Source: a virus
Length of the DNA stretch: 21,049 nucleotides
Virus record (IMG/VR): IMGVR_UViG_3300029448_000536
Span: 1 to 21,049 of that record
Reading direction: 5' to 3' (one strand)
A program made the translations under genes and the position numbers. Below are positions 1 to 7,443 of the stretch, piece by piece. A model generated the notes under the pieces. That model was not told the DNA's origin. It made no database searches and worked only from the letters and a program-made list of their open reading frames with translations. Every line of letters begins with the position of its first letter. Positions within the stretch are counted from its first letter, which is position 1.

Positions 1-331
1 TAGTAGCATCGTATACATATACGGCACCGGTATTACTTCCAGTTATTTCGTCATTAATTGCTCCAACTACTATTTGATTAGAAGTAGCTGCTATAGAATA
101 TCCAAATTGATCATCAGCACCTAAACCGGATGGTGTTAGTTTTGTAGGAGTGGCTGAATAATTGGTTGCATCGTAGATATAGGCTGCACCGGCAGAGCTA
201 TTTACTCCACGTGCTCCTACTGCCAGGTAAGAAGGTTCACTAGAACCTCCACCTCCACCATTACCACCACCGGATAAAGGTCCTACTCTTAAATTACTTA
301 TTATAGTATTACTTCTAAAATTAATTGCCAT
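1..331 (-). CDS. FG-GAP-like beta-propeller tail protein (3' end outside window)
   Basis: An open frame starts at the ATG on 329-331 and runs off the left edge, giving the first 110 residues. The N-terminus (MAINFRSNTIISNLRVGPL) is followed by a Gly-rich linker of about ten residues, then two successive blade-like units. Each ends in an A-x-Y-[IV]-Y-D-A-T strand (AAYIYDAT, AVYVYDAT), and between them lies GADDQFGYSIA followed by an IVVGA strand. The pattern 'D-x-F-G-x-[SA]-[IV]-A ... [IV]-x-[VI]-G-A ... G-[AS]-[VA]-Y-[VI]-[YF]' is typical of FG-GAP/integrin-alpha-type propeller repeats. As the last gene after a run of fibre genes, it is probably a surface-exposed adhesion protein of the tail; that role is inferred. 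No Shine-Dalgarno sequence is visible; the bases before ATG are AT-rich. Confidence 0.75.
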   Translation of the reverse strand, partial: MAINFRSNTIISNLRVGPLSGGGNGGGGGSSEPSYLAVGARGVNSSAGAAYIYDATNYSATPTKLTPSGLGADDQFGYSIAATSNQIVVGAINDEITGSNTGAVYVYDAT

Positions 332-389
332 TGTATTAGTATTTATTAGTAAAAGGTAAAGATAACGTAGATAAAACCTAGATTTTCAG

Positions 390-400
390 ATATAAATATT
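390..400 (-). promoter_or_regulatory. ATATTTATAT box upstream of FG-GAP-like gene
   Basis: In the gene direction this reads AATATTTATAT, about 59 nt before the ATG at 331. It is one of nine near-identical boxes in the intergenic gaps of the window. A promoter or other regulatory role is inferred only from recurrence and position. Confidence 0.4.
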
Positions 401-425
401 TACAAATTACTAAAAAAGTAATCTC

Positions 426-433
426 TATTTATA
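426..433 (-). promoter_or_regulatory. T4-late-promoter-like TATAAATA box
   Basis: The minus strand reads TATAAATA, identical to the core of the T4 late promoter, followed by GAGATT. It lies 94 nt before the ATG at 331 and just downstream of a possible terminator. AT-rich DNA makes chance occurrence quite possible. Confidence 0.35.
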
Positions 434-474
434 AAAAAAAGGGCCCTATGGTAATTCTTAACATAAAAAATTAC
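433..474 (-). terminator. Possible weak terminator after the 419-residue fibre gene
   Basis: In the gene direction, arms GTAATT (474-469) and AATTAC (456-451) can pair around a 12-nt loop. They are followed by the palindrome AGGGCCCT and a run of eight T (440-433). The GC part does not sit in a proper stem, so this is less convincing than the terminators at 2073-2137 and 12646-12682. Confidence 0.35.
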
Positions 475-508
475 TTTATAGCTATCGTATAACTATCTAC
501 AAAGAACG

Positions 509-1768
509 TTATAAACTTCTTATGAAAGTTTTAACCGTCCATCCGTTAGAATCGGTGGTGGTAACAAGGGATAAATTACCGGATGAAATATTAGTAGAGA
601 AGGAGAAGGCGGATGTATTACCTATATCGGTAGTAGAAGTATCTATATATCTTGTTTCGTTTTCATCTAGTACGGTCATTAGAGAACCGGCCCGTAAATT
701 ACTACCGGACTGTATATAGTAGTCATAGAATCTAGCATTAAAAGAACTAGACGGTACTTGATTAATTACTGTAGAACCGGAATGAACCGTTATAGATAAG
801 GTATCTAAACTTACGTCATTAATACTGGCAGTACCGGAGATATTAACGTCTCCGTTAACTACGACTTGATTAAAGCTGCCGGTATCGGCAGAAAGACTGC
901 CGGAGTTTAGATTTAAGTCTTCATCAGTTAAAGCTGCAGCTATCTGGGCAGAAGAAGATACTAATGAATTAGCTAGTACGTCTTCGGCAACTTCCATTCT
1001 TATTGCTAAAGAACTAGAAGTAGCACTAAAAGAACTACTAACATCAGATAAAGAACCACTCAAGTCTTGGACTGAGCTACTTACATTTGATATAGCAGAA
1101 CTATTAGTGACTACCTGAGTTGCCAGTGAGCTTGACGTTTCTAGTAAAGAACTACTTACGTTGGTTAAAGTAGTCTGTATATTGGATACTGTAGAGGCTA
1201 AAGAACTAGAAGTTGCAACTAGAGAACTACTAACTGCAGATAAATTAGATTGTATATTTGAGACAGAGGAGGCAAGAGAACTTGATGTTTGAGCTAAAGA
1301 GCTGCTTACATCTGATATTGTACTCTGTACTGTGTTTAAAGAGGTAGCTAAGGAACTACTAACGTTATTGAGGTTGTTTTCTAGATTGTTTATTTCTGAA
1401 GAGAGAGAACTGGATAGAGCTCCTAATTCACTTGAGATATCTCCAATACTGGAGGTTTGAAAAGTTATTAACCCAGACCCAGAATTATATGCAAGAACAA
1501 GATCACTTGAACCTGCCGGGATATTAGGAGCTACCAATGCTCCAGAACCGCTTACCTCTAATAGCTTATCTCCATTCTCACTATTAACTTGAAAGACTGT
1601 ACTAGAATCTATACTTCCCCCGGAAGCAGTAAAATCACCCACAAAAACTTTTGAAGCCGAAACATTGCCAGTAATGTTGGCATTTACAGCCGACATTCCT
1701 GTCGAAATATTTAAACTACTCAGGCTAGCGTTAGATCCACTAACAATAACCTTCTTCCAATTTGGCAT
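509..1768 (-). CDS. Tail fibre protein with Ser-rich coiled-coil repeats
   Basis: 419 residues. The N-terminus MPNWKKVIVSGSNASL matches the start of the 333-residue fibre gene (MAQWKKLIVSG), suggesting a common attachment tip. Residues from about 120 to 260 form a long Ser-rich coiled-coil with hydrophobic residues in heptad spacing, including three copies of V-S-S-S-L-x-x-T-S-S-S-L-A at an exact 25-residue (75-bp) period. The C-terminal third (from about residue 290) returns to short Gly/Ser/Thr beta segments such as GDVNISGTASINDVSL and ends in a compact beta domain. This is the usual layout of a trimeric phage fibre (tip, shaft, distal domain); trimerisation and receptor binding are inferred. 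It is preceded by a 405-bp gene-free stretch and has no clear Shine-Dalgarno sequence. Confidence 0.75.
   Translation of the reverse strand: MPNWKKVIVSGSNASLSSLNISTGMSAVNANITGNVSASKVFVGDFTASGGSIDSSTVFQVNSENGDKLLEVSGSGALVAPNIPAGSSDLVLAYNSGSGLITFQTSSIGDISSELGALSSSLSSEINNLENNLNNVSSSLATSLNTVQSTISDVSSSLAQTSSSLASSVSNIQSNLSAVSSSLVATSSSLASTVSNIQTTLTNVSSSLLETSSSLATQVVTNSSAISNVSSSVQDLSGSLSDVSSSFSATSSSLAIRMEVAEDVLANSLVSSSAQIAAALTDEDLNLNSGSLSADTGSFNQVVVNGDVNISGTASINDVSLDTLSITVHSGSTVINQVPSSSFNARFYDYYIQSGSNLRAGSLMTVLDENETRYIDTSTTDIGNTSAFSFSTNISSGNLSLVTTTDSNGWTVKTFIRSL
1120..1345 (-). repeat. Three 75-bp in-frame repeats in fibre coiled-coil
   Basis: The V-S-S-S-L segment recurs with its conserved DNA starting at 1149, 1224 and 1299, exactly 75 bp apart. 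The encoded unit is about 25 residues, ending T-S-S-S-L-A. Further V-S-S-S copies at about 1030 and 1353 are out of this period. Expansion or contraction in 75-bp steps would keep the frame and change shaft length. Confidence 0.65.
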
Positions 1769-1849
1769 AACTCACTATGTTATATTACGGTTGGTAACAG
1801 GAGATCAAACCTGCCCACTTCCCTTTAGGGCCTATAATACTGTATTAAT

Positions 1850-1860
1850 ATATAAATATA
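1850..1860 (-). promoter_or_regulatory. ATATTTATAT box upstream of 419-residue fibre gene
   Basis: The gene strand reads TATATTTATAT inside a longer alternating AT tract, about 82 nt before the ATG at 1768 and downstream of the terminator at 2073-2137. That placement fits a fresh promoter for the next unit; function is inferred. Confidence 0.4.
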
Positions 1861-2072
1861 TATACTTTTTTACATAACTCCAACTCTTAATAATAAAAAA
1901 ATGAAAAAATCTAAACTAAAGGAAGGTATCCGATCACTCAGTAAAGTATAACCAATAATTTGAAAATATGCAACTCATTTGTATCACTATAAGAACTAAA
2001 GTCTTTCTCACTATCTTAAATATACAAAAAATAATTATTAAGTACAACCTTTATTTTAATTATTTTTTTTAT

Positions 2073-2137
2073 AAAAAGAACCAGTAAGCCCAGCCCCTAG
2101 TGAGCAAAGGCCAGGCTACTGATTGATCGTTCTTTTT
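2073..2137 (-). terminator. Strong (possibly bidirectional) hairpin terminator after 333-residue fibre gene
   Basis: Outer arms AAAAAGAAC (gene strand, 2137-2129) and GTTCTTTTT (2081-2073) pair perfectly over 9 bp. Inside, CAGTA/TACTG and GCC/GGC extend the stem, with more GC pairing toward the loop. The hairpin is flanked by an A-run on one side and T-runs (including T8 at 2063-2070 on the plus strand) on the other. It starts about 36 nt after the stop codon at 2174. Confidence 0.75.
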
Positions 2138-2173
2138 AATAATCCCCATAACGAAGTTTACTACATTATGTCC

Positions 2174-3175
2174 TTAGACGTAAATGTAAATATCTTCGCT
2201 TTCTACTCTTATGTTACCGACTAGGTTAACTTCTGCTGTAGCAGCATCTGTTTCAGTACCCTCATATGCACCTACAATATGGTAAGCAGCAGTCTGAAGA
2301 CCTGTAGCGTTTTGAGCTACTCCACTAGCTATTGCTAGTCTACCTTCGTTACCAGCACCATGATCTTTGTCCCAGAATAATAAGTTACCAGAGTTGACTA
2401 CACCTTCAGATCCACCAAAGATGATACCTGAATCTCCAGTAGTTGTGCTTCCGTCAGAACCGGAGTTAAGAAGGATAAAAGGATCCTGTACTACTAGGTT
2501 AGTTGTGTTAACATAAGTTAAATCTCCTGTTACTGCAAGGTTACCACCTACTGATAGGTCGCCAGTCACAGAACCGGTTGCAGCAGTTAGACCTTTTGTA
2601 ATTGTAACATCATCAGGAAGACCTACTGTTACTGTACCGCCTTCGCCAACTTTGGTGAAATCAGTTGCAACTGTTACTTCGTTTGCTGTACCGGCAAAAG
2701 TTACTGCTGTATCACCTTGAGCAGATTGTCCAGAACCTGAACCAAATACTACAGAAAGGGCAGTGCCGCTACCACCGGCTAAACCAGTACCAACGATTGA
2801 ACTTGAAATATTACTTTCATCTACTGAATTAGCAGTAAGTGCTGCTGTTGATCCAGTAAAGGATAAATCACCAGATACTGCTCCGAATATAGATCCAGAG
2901 TCTACAGATAATGGCGTACCATCACCGCCTAAAAGTCCACCACCAGCAATTGAGCTAGAGATTTCTCTTGCAGTTACTACAGCTGCGGATATATCCGATA
3001 CACCGCTACTATCAATCGTTACATCACCAGTAATACCGCCAAAGATACCACCAGCTATATTTGTAAGTGCGGAACCATCGCCCTTGAAGGCTGATGCTGT
3101 TACCGCATTGTCAACATTTACGTTATTTAGTTCGGCTAAAGCGCCCGAAACTATCAGCTTTTTCCATTGTGCCAT
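2174..3175 (-). CDS. Tail fibre protein (TGS beta-repeat type)
   Basis: 333 residues. The N-terminus MAQWKKLIVSGALAELNNV is the same type as in the 419-residue gene. Residues up to about 130 are Gly/Ser-rich repeats built round I-S-S-S-I-x-G-x-G-L-x-G-G (two copies). The stretch TVGLPDDVTITKGLTAATG, then GDLSVGGNLAVTGDLTYVNT and NLVVQDPFILLNSG, is the pattern common in cyanophage and marine T4-like fibres, where short beta strands stack into a fibre and a V-x-D-x-[FN]-I-x-L element leads into the distal part. The C-terminal 100 residues (from about GDSGIIFGG) form a separate small domain. It is likely an attachment or accessory fibre; the receptor is unknown. A strong terminator follows it. 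Confidence 0.8.
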   Translation of the reverse strand: MAQWKKLIVSGALAELNNVNVDNAVTASAFKGDGSALTNIAGGIFGGITGDVTIDSSGVSDISAAVVTAREISSSIAGGGLLGGDGTPLSVDSGSIFGAVSGDLSFTGSTAALTANSVDESNISSSIVGTGLAGGSGTALSVVFGSGSGQSAQGDTAVTFAGTANEVTVATDFTKVGEGGTVTVGLPDDVTITKGLTAATGSVTGDLSVGGNLAVTGDLTYVNTTNLVVQDPFILLNSGSDGSTTTGDSGIIFGGSEGVVNSGNLLFWDKDHGAGNEGRLAIASGVAQNATGLQTAAYHIVGAYEGTETDAATAEVNLVGNIRVESEDIYIYV

Positions 3176-3259
3176 TTTTACATTACCTAAATTTACTTTG
3201 TTATGTTATAGATTATTAAAAGAAAACCATATATACATACATTTATATATATGCTTCCA

Positions 3260-3270
3260 ATATAAATATC
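3260..3270 (-). promoter_or_regulatory. ATATTTATAT box overlapping the stop of the 463-residue gene
   Basis: The gene strand reads GATATTTATAT, overlapping the TGA stop codon at 3269-3271 and 84 nt before the ATG at 3175. The rest of the 93-nt gap is AT-rich and includes TATATATAAATG (3240-3251). Function is inferred. Confidence 0.35.
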
Positions 3271-4660
3271 ACATGCCGACAAAAAAGTCGCCACTACTTG
3301 AAAAAAATATTCCGCCTGTTGTAATTGTAGGGGTACTAGCGAAATCTGATAGTGTAAAAACTCCTTCTTCATTAACTTTTACTCTTTCACTGCCATTTAC
3401 ACTAACTTGAAAGGTGTCGTCTATACCGTTTAGATCGACAAAGAAAGAACCTGTAATTTTTATATCATTAACCGTATTGAAAAAAGAACCAGTTTGAGTA
3501 AATAACGTTTGGGCATTAATAAGTTCGTAAAAATCTTCACCATTAATGAATAGACTCCCAGACAGTGCTGTAGAACCGGAAATACCGATGTTTTCACTAG
3601 TATTATAAAATGAACCGGTCTGCCTAAAAATACTTTTTTCTCTAACTATACTAAATATGTCGTCTCCTGCAATAGTTAACCCGTTAGCAACGTCTACATC
3701 TCCACCTATTTTTAAATTACCACTTCCGGTTATATCACCGGTAACTAATAAATCTCCGGTATTAGTAGTATTCCCGGCTATAGAAACATTACCAACATTA
3801 GATAGTAGTCCGGTATTGCTAATATTACCGTTACTAGTAGTATTTCCATTAATTGTCAAATTTCCTGTTATAGCTGTTGAACCGGATATACCTATATTCT
3901 CATGTGTATTGTAGAATGAACCTGTCTCTCTAAATACTCCTTGTTCTCTTACTACTTGATAAAAGTCTTCGCCATTCATTTGAATGGAACCAGAAAATTT
4001 AGCTGATCCGGAGACTATTAAGTTACTAACAGTAAGATCCCCATCTAACGCTAGTGCTCTATCTAAAGTTTTACCTGTATACTGATACGCTGAGATGTAT
4101 ATTTTTTCATTAGAGCTTGGTTTATTTGCGTCAAATTCAAGTACTCCAGTCTTGTAATCAAACTGGTAATCGTTTACCGATACTACTGTATTAGCTGCTA
4201 AACTATTAGGGCTAGAAGAAGTGGATTTGAAAACCTTAACATTAAACCCAGGTATGGTATCTTCAGCATTTTGGTTAGAAAGTAACGGAATTGTATATTT
4301 AGGAGATATAAAATTAGTCTGTTGATCTTCGTGTACAAGCTGTGGAGTTACACCTCCGGACGGTCCTCCTGGGTCTAGAAAAAACCATACGTCTCTATCA
4401 ACATTGGATTTGGTCATTTCGTGTCTATACCAGAATTTAAGTACTTCTGTACCCTGTTCTATTATAGTTGCTCCATTTTGTGAACTACCGCTAAACGGTA
4501 AGGAGGCAGAGGGAATAAAAATATCTTGAGTATATACATCTAGAGATCCTATATCAAAAATAGTTGTATAAGCTTCCTGTGAGTTAGTTACGTCCCCGCT
4601 TGTATATCGTCTACCTAGTAGGAATCTTAGAGATTTTTTAGTTACGTCAATTAGTCCCAT
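3269..4660 (-). CDS. Tail fibre/adhesin with three internal repeats
   Basis: 463 residues. It begins MGLID like the adjacent 918-residue gene. Residues 1-200 form a beta-rich head with Y-D-Y-type strands (NDYQFDYKTGVLEF), then TGS/beta repeats (DGDLTVSNLIVSGSAKFSGS). A unit of about 40 residues follows in three copies, starting near residues 229, 331 and 373. Each has the pattern [NA]-G-[ED]-D-[FI]-[FY]-x-[VIL] followed by F-x-[EQ]-T-G-S-F-[YF]-N-T and G-[IS]-[ST]-G-S. Between copies 1 and 2 lies a run of N-x-T/N-T-G strands typical of parallel beta-helices. The start is 2 nt after the 918-residue gene's stop, so the two are probably translated from one message. Role as part of the host-recognition apparatus is inferred. 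Confidence 0.75.
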   Translation of the reverse strand: MGLIDVTKKSLRFLLGRRYTSGDVTNSQEAYTTIFDIGSLDVYTQDIFIPSASLPFSGSSQNGATIIEQGTEVLKFWYRHEMTKSNVDRDVWFFLDPGGPSGGVTPQLVHEDQQTNFISPKYTIPLLSNQNAEDTIPGFNVKVFKSTSSSPNSLAANTVVSVNDYQFDYKTGVLEFDANKPSSNEKIYISAYQYTGKTLDRALALDGDLTVSNLIVSGSAKFSGSIQMNGEDFYQVVREQGVFRETGSFYNTHENIGISGSTAITGNLTINGNTTSNGNISNTGLLSNVGNVSIAGNTTNTGDLLVTGDITGSGNLKIGGDVDVANGLTIAGDDIFSIVREKSIFRQTGSFYNTSENIGISGSTALSGSLFINGEDFYELINAQTLFTQTGSFFNTVNDIKITGSFFVDLNGIDDTFQVSVNGSERVKVNEEGVFTLSDFASTPTITTGGIFFSSSGDFFVGM

Positions 4661-4662
4661 AG

Positions 4663-7419
4663 CTATACAGTTATTGAAATTGAAGTTACCGGAGTTGGAT
4701 CTCCCTTGTACCTTAAAATAACGTAGAATTCGTTATCATACGTATCTAAGTACATACCATCAACGTTTCTTAAAGGCATTGTATAATTTGTTCCGCTTTT
4801 AGTACCACCAATATTTCCGTAAAGATCTATGCCATCGGAGAAAGGATTCTTAAAATAATCTTGCGATTCATTTAGTGCGAGTATGTTGGATATTAAATTT
4901 GAAGGATCATATATTCTAGCTCTTGATAAAGAAACATTAGTTCCACTACCGTTACCAGAACTTTTAAAAAGTATTGCTGCAGCTACTCCATTTGTACTAG
5001 ATTGCCACTCAATAAGGGTCTTCCCAACGTCTATAGCTACTGAGAGTTTATTACCAGAAGTTCTAAATCTTCTTATATAGTACTTATAAGTTCCACTACC
5101 AAAACTAGAAGGAAACCAATATCCGTAATTACCGCCCGGGTCAACTAGATATCCGGGTTTTACCTGTAGGTCATAATCTCCTAATACTGCATCTCCGTTA
5201 TCGTTAGTAGCATAGGTGTCCGATACAAATGCATCTCCGGTAAAAGTAGTAACGTTATTATTTAGCTGTATTCTAAAATCTTCACCAGTAAACTGTTCGG
5301 ATGTACCAGTTAAACTACCTCCGTCGTACCCTTGAGCTCTAGAATATACAATTAGGCTACCGCTATCGGCAGACTTACCTATTAACGAGCTATCGAACAG
5401 ACTTAGGTTAGAAGTAGTTTGAGTTTGAGAAGAGTTTTTCCAATTTCTGCCTTCCGCTTTAAAAGATAAGTTATAGTTAGAAGACTCTTGAGTTGATCTG
5501 TTCTGGGTTGTAGTATTTACGTTACCGGTAAAACTAAAACTAAAAGAAGACGAACAGTAAACTATATCATCAATATGCGGTAAATCTCCAACTGATCTCT
5601 GTGTAGACTTGTCCGCGGATAGTACTCCTCTTATATTAGCATCGTTTGTCTGTACTCCGTTACTGTTTACAGATACAGTCGTATTAGTCAGTGTAGTAGA
5701 GCCTACATTATTCCATTCATTTGTAGGATTAGAAGTAGTCAGTACCGTAGAAGCATATCCATATGCCGGATCGAAGCAATTTGCCACTTCTACCGAATAG
5801 TCAAATGCATAAGAAAGAGACTGTAGGTAGGGAGCTCCGCTAAGAGATCTAGAAGTAGAAGCAAAAGAAGTTCTATTTAAGTTTACATTAGATATTGCAG
5901 CAGTCGGAGTGCCTGAAGTGATATCAGATGGGATGTCTCCGGTGTACAGATAGAATCGAGTACTACTGTCGGCAGCGCTTTTAAAAGTAAAGTCTACTTG
6001 AGATCCAGATTTCAATCCTACCTTTATATCATATGTCTTATAATATCCACTTGCTGATATATTAGCTCCGTCTGTTTGATTACCTGTATATTTTCTACCG
6101 TTAATAGGACCGGAAACGTTGTTAAAGTCCCCGTCCTGAAATGACGACGGTATTACAGCTGGTTGACTAGATAGTATTTCGCTTAAGATTAAACCATTAG
6201 AGCTACCAAAAGTTGATCTGGTGTAATCTACGGATGCTGTAGTATTAAAGGTAGCGTCGGATTCGGGGTCTTGATCGTTATAGTTATCACTAAAGGATTG
6301 AGAAGCAAAAATACGTACTGTAAACGGTACCGGTTGCCCTGAGTTTAAAGGACCAAGACCGAAATAATCTCCATTAGAACTTGCATTAGTACTACCGCCG
6401 GCATTTGCTGTAACGGTAAATGTATTTGTACTAAAATTGTTTTCCCGTTGAATAGTACTACTTATTCTAGAAGCGTAAGAACCGTGAAAAGGATTAGTAC
6501 CTGTATCGTTTCCGTAGGTACCTCTGTCTGAAGTTTGTAACCACCCCTTGGCTAGTAGGTAGTTTTGAACTTGTCTATAAGATTCAGTTGCCGTACTACT
6601 TATGTAAGATGAACCTGTCCAGTTAATAGATAGCTTTGCATTTTCGTAACTAGAACCTAACACACCATTAAATAAACTACTTTTACTTGTAGTATTGCCG
6701 AGGTTATGAGTAGTTGAAACGTTATTCCAATACTTAGTGTTAGGAGTTGTATCAGCTACGTCTAATGAAGAACTTAGTACTCCGGCTATAAATCTACCTA
6801 TTTCTGAAATATGAGTACTATGGTTAAATCTTTGAAAGTAAGATCCTTCAAGTCCGGTTACCCAGGGAAATATAGTTGGATACCCTACAGTAGTATTGTT
6901 AGATGTAATAGCAGTAGAACCGGTATCAGATGCAACAAAAAATGCAGAACCTGAAACTGCTAAGGAATTACTAACAAATAACGAACCAGTATATGAATGA
7001 GTATCTGTTAAATCATCTCCAAATATAGTAGAACCGGATGAAAAGGATTGAGTTATAATACTAACAGAAGAAGATACAATAAACCTCTGGGCTACTACAT
7101 CTCCGTCAACTGTTAAATTTCCGTAAATATCCTGATTACCCTGAAATACGTTAGAACCTGTAGTTGCTATCTTAGGTCCTATAAATACTTGGGCGATTTT
7201 ATCAGCCGATTGAGTTACATGAAGTCCGGTTGAACTGTCAAAGACTGTTTCACCCTGTACACCGGTTAACTGTACTCCATCTAAACCAGACCCAGAGACT
7301 CTAGTACCGGAAGCATCATTTCCGTTAACAAATAGCGAACCGGTGATACTTAAAGAACCTGTTAAGTAGCCGTCGTCCTTTAATTGAGGACTAATCTGTT
7401 TCCAATCTATTAAACCCAT
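4663..7419 (-). CDS. Large tail fibre/adhesin, 918 residues
   Basis: Residues 1-165 are phage-fibre-like: MGLIDWKQISPQL, then TGSLSITGSLFVNGN and several NLTVDGDV/SGSAFFVASD-type strands. The remaining 750 residues are Ser/Thr/Asn/Gly-rich and predicted mostly beta, with few charged residues and almost no Cys (one Cys-containing strand near 545, another near 625). Two related segments centred on W231 (YWNNVSTTHN) and W569 (EWNNVGSTTLT), each followed by N-T-T and later G-V-L, suggest a duplicated domain. The C-terminus (about 790-918) has many aromatic residues (YGYWFPSSFG, YKYYIRRFR, EFYVILRYKGDP) and may be the receptor-facing domain. I recognise no enzyme motif. It follows the gp15-like gene by 24 nt; no Shine-Dalgarno sequence is visible. 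Confidence 0.7.
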   Translation of the reverse strand: MGLIDWKQISPQLKDDGYLTGSLSITGSLFVNGNDASGTRVSGSGLDGVQLTGVQGETVFDSSTGLHVTQSADKIAQVFIGPKIATTGSNVFQGNQDIYGNLTVDGDVVAQRFIVSSSVSIITQSFSSGSTIFGDDLTDTHSYTGSLFVSNSLAVSGSAFFVASDTGSTAITSNNTTVGYPTIFPWVTGLEGSYFQRFNHSTHISEIGRFIAGVLSSSLDVADTTPNTKYWNNVSTTHNLGNTTSKSSLFNGVLGSSYENAKLSINWTGSSYISSTATESYRQVQNYLLAKGWLQTSDRGTYGNDTGTNPFHGSYASRISSTIQRENNFSTNTFTVTANAGGSTNASSNGDYFGLGPLNSGQPVPFTVRIFASQSFSDNYNDQDPESDATFNTTASVDYTRSTFGSSNGLILSEILSSQPAVIPSSFQDGDFNNVSGPINGRKYTGNQTDGANISASGYYKTYDIKVGLKSGSQVDFTFKSAADSSTRFYLYTGDIPSDITSGTPTAAISNVNLNRTSFASTSRSLSGAPYLQSLSYAFDYSVEVANCFDPAYGYASTVLTTSNPTNEWNNVGSTTLTNTTVSVNSNGVQTNDANIRGVLSADKSTQRSVGDLPHIDDIVYCSSSFSFSFTGNVNTTTQNRSTQESSNYNLSFKAEGRNWKNSSQTQTTSNLSLFDSSLIGKSADSGSLIVYSRAQGYDGGSLTGTSEQFTGEDFRIQLNNNVTTFTGDAFVSDTYATNDNGDAVLGDYDLQVKPGYLVDPGGNYGYWFPSSFGSGTYKYYIRRFRTSGNKLSVAIDVGKTLIEWQSSTNGVAAAILFKSSGNGSGTNVSLSRARIYDPSNLISNILALNESQDYFKNPFSDGIDLYGNIGGTKSGTNYTMPLRNVDGMYLDTYDNEFYVILRYKGDPTPVTSISITV

Positions 7420-7443
7420 TTAAGTAACTAATTTAAACTATTT

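Larger units (their letters stand above)
1769..2173. other. 405-bp gene-free region between two fibre genes
   Basis: This is the longest gap in the window. Right to left it holds a strong hairpin terminator (2073-2137), about 200 bp of AT-rich sequence with no convincing reading frame, an ATATTTATAT box (1850-1860), and a GC-richer stretch at 1789-1833 just before the fibre start. In the gene direction that stretch can form small hairpins (CCC/GGG in CCCTAAAGGG, and CAGG/CCTG around TTTGATCT). I see no tRNA. It looks like a transcription-unit boundary with a structured 5' leader. Confidence 0.5.

Noticed and set aside
1120-1345. 75-bp periodic repeats as a CRISPR array
   Set aside because: The repeats are in frame inside a coiled-coil, imperfect, and have no unique spacers.
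1789-1833. T-arm-like sequence (GCAGG-TTTGATC-TCCTGT on the gene strand) suggesting a tRNA
   Set aside because: No 7-bp acceptor stem, anticodon arm or correct arm spacing can be drawn around it, and the T-stem is imperfect.
2763-3410. 215-codon Pro/Ser-rich open frame on the plus strand
   Set aside because: It lies opposite the 333- and 463-residue fibre genes, spans the gap between them, and has no family features. It reflects Gly/Ser-rich codons read on the other strand.
4655-4670. Possible frameshift splitting one long fibre gene into the 918- and 463-residue genes
   Set aside because: The 463-residue frame has its own ATG with the same MGLID start as the 918-residue one, only 2 nt after the first stop. 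They look like paralogous neighbours, not halves.
7190-7197. Exact TATAAATA on the plus strand inside the 918-residue gene
   Set aside because: No plus-strand gene follows it. The single in-gene copy is explained by AT-rich codons and serves as a caution against over-reading the box.
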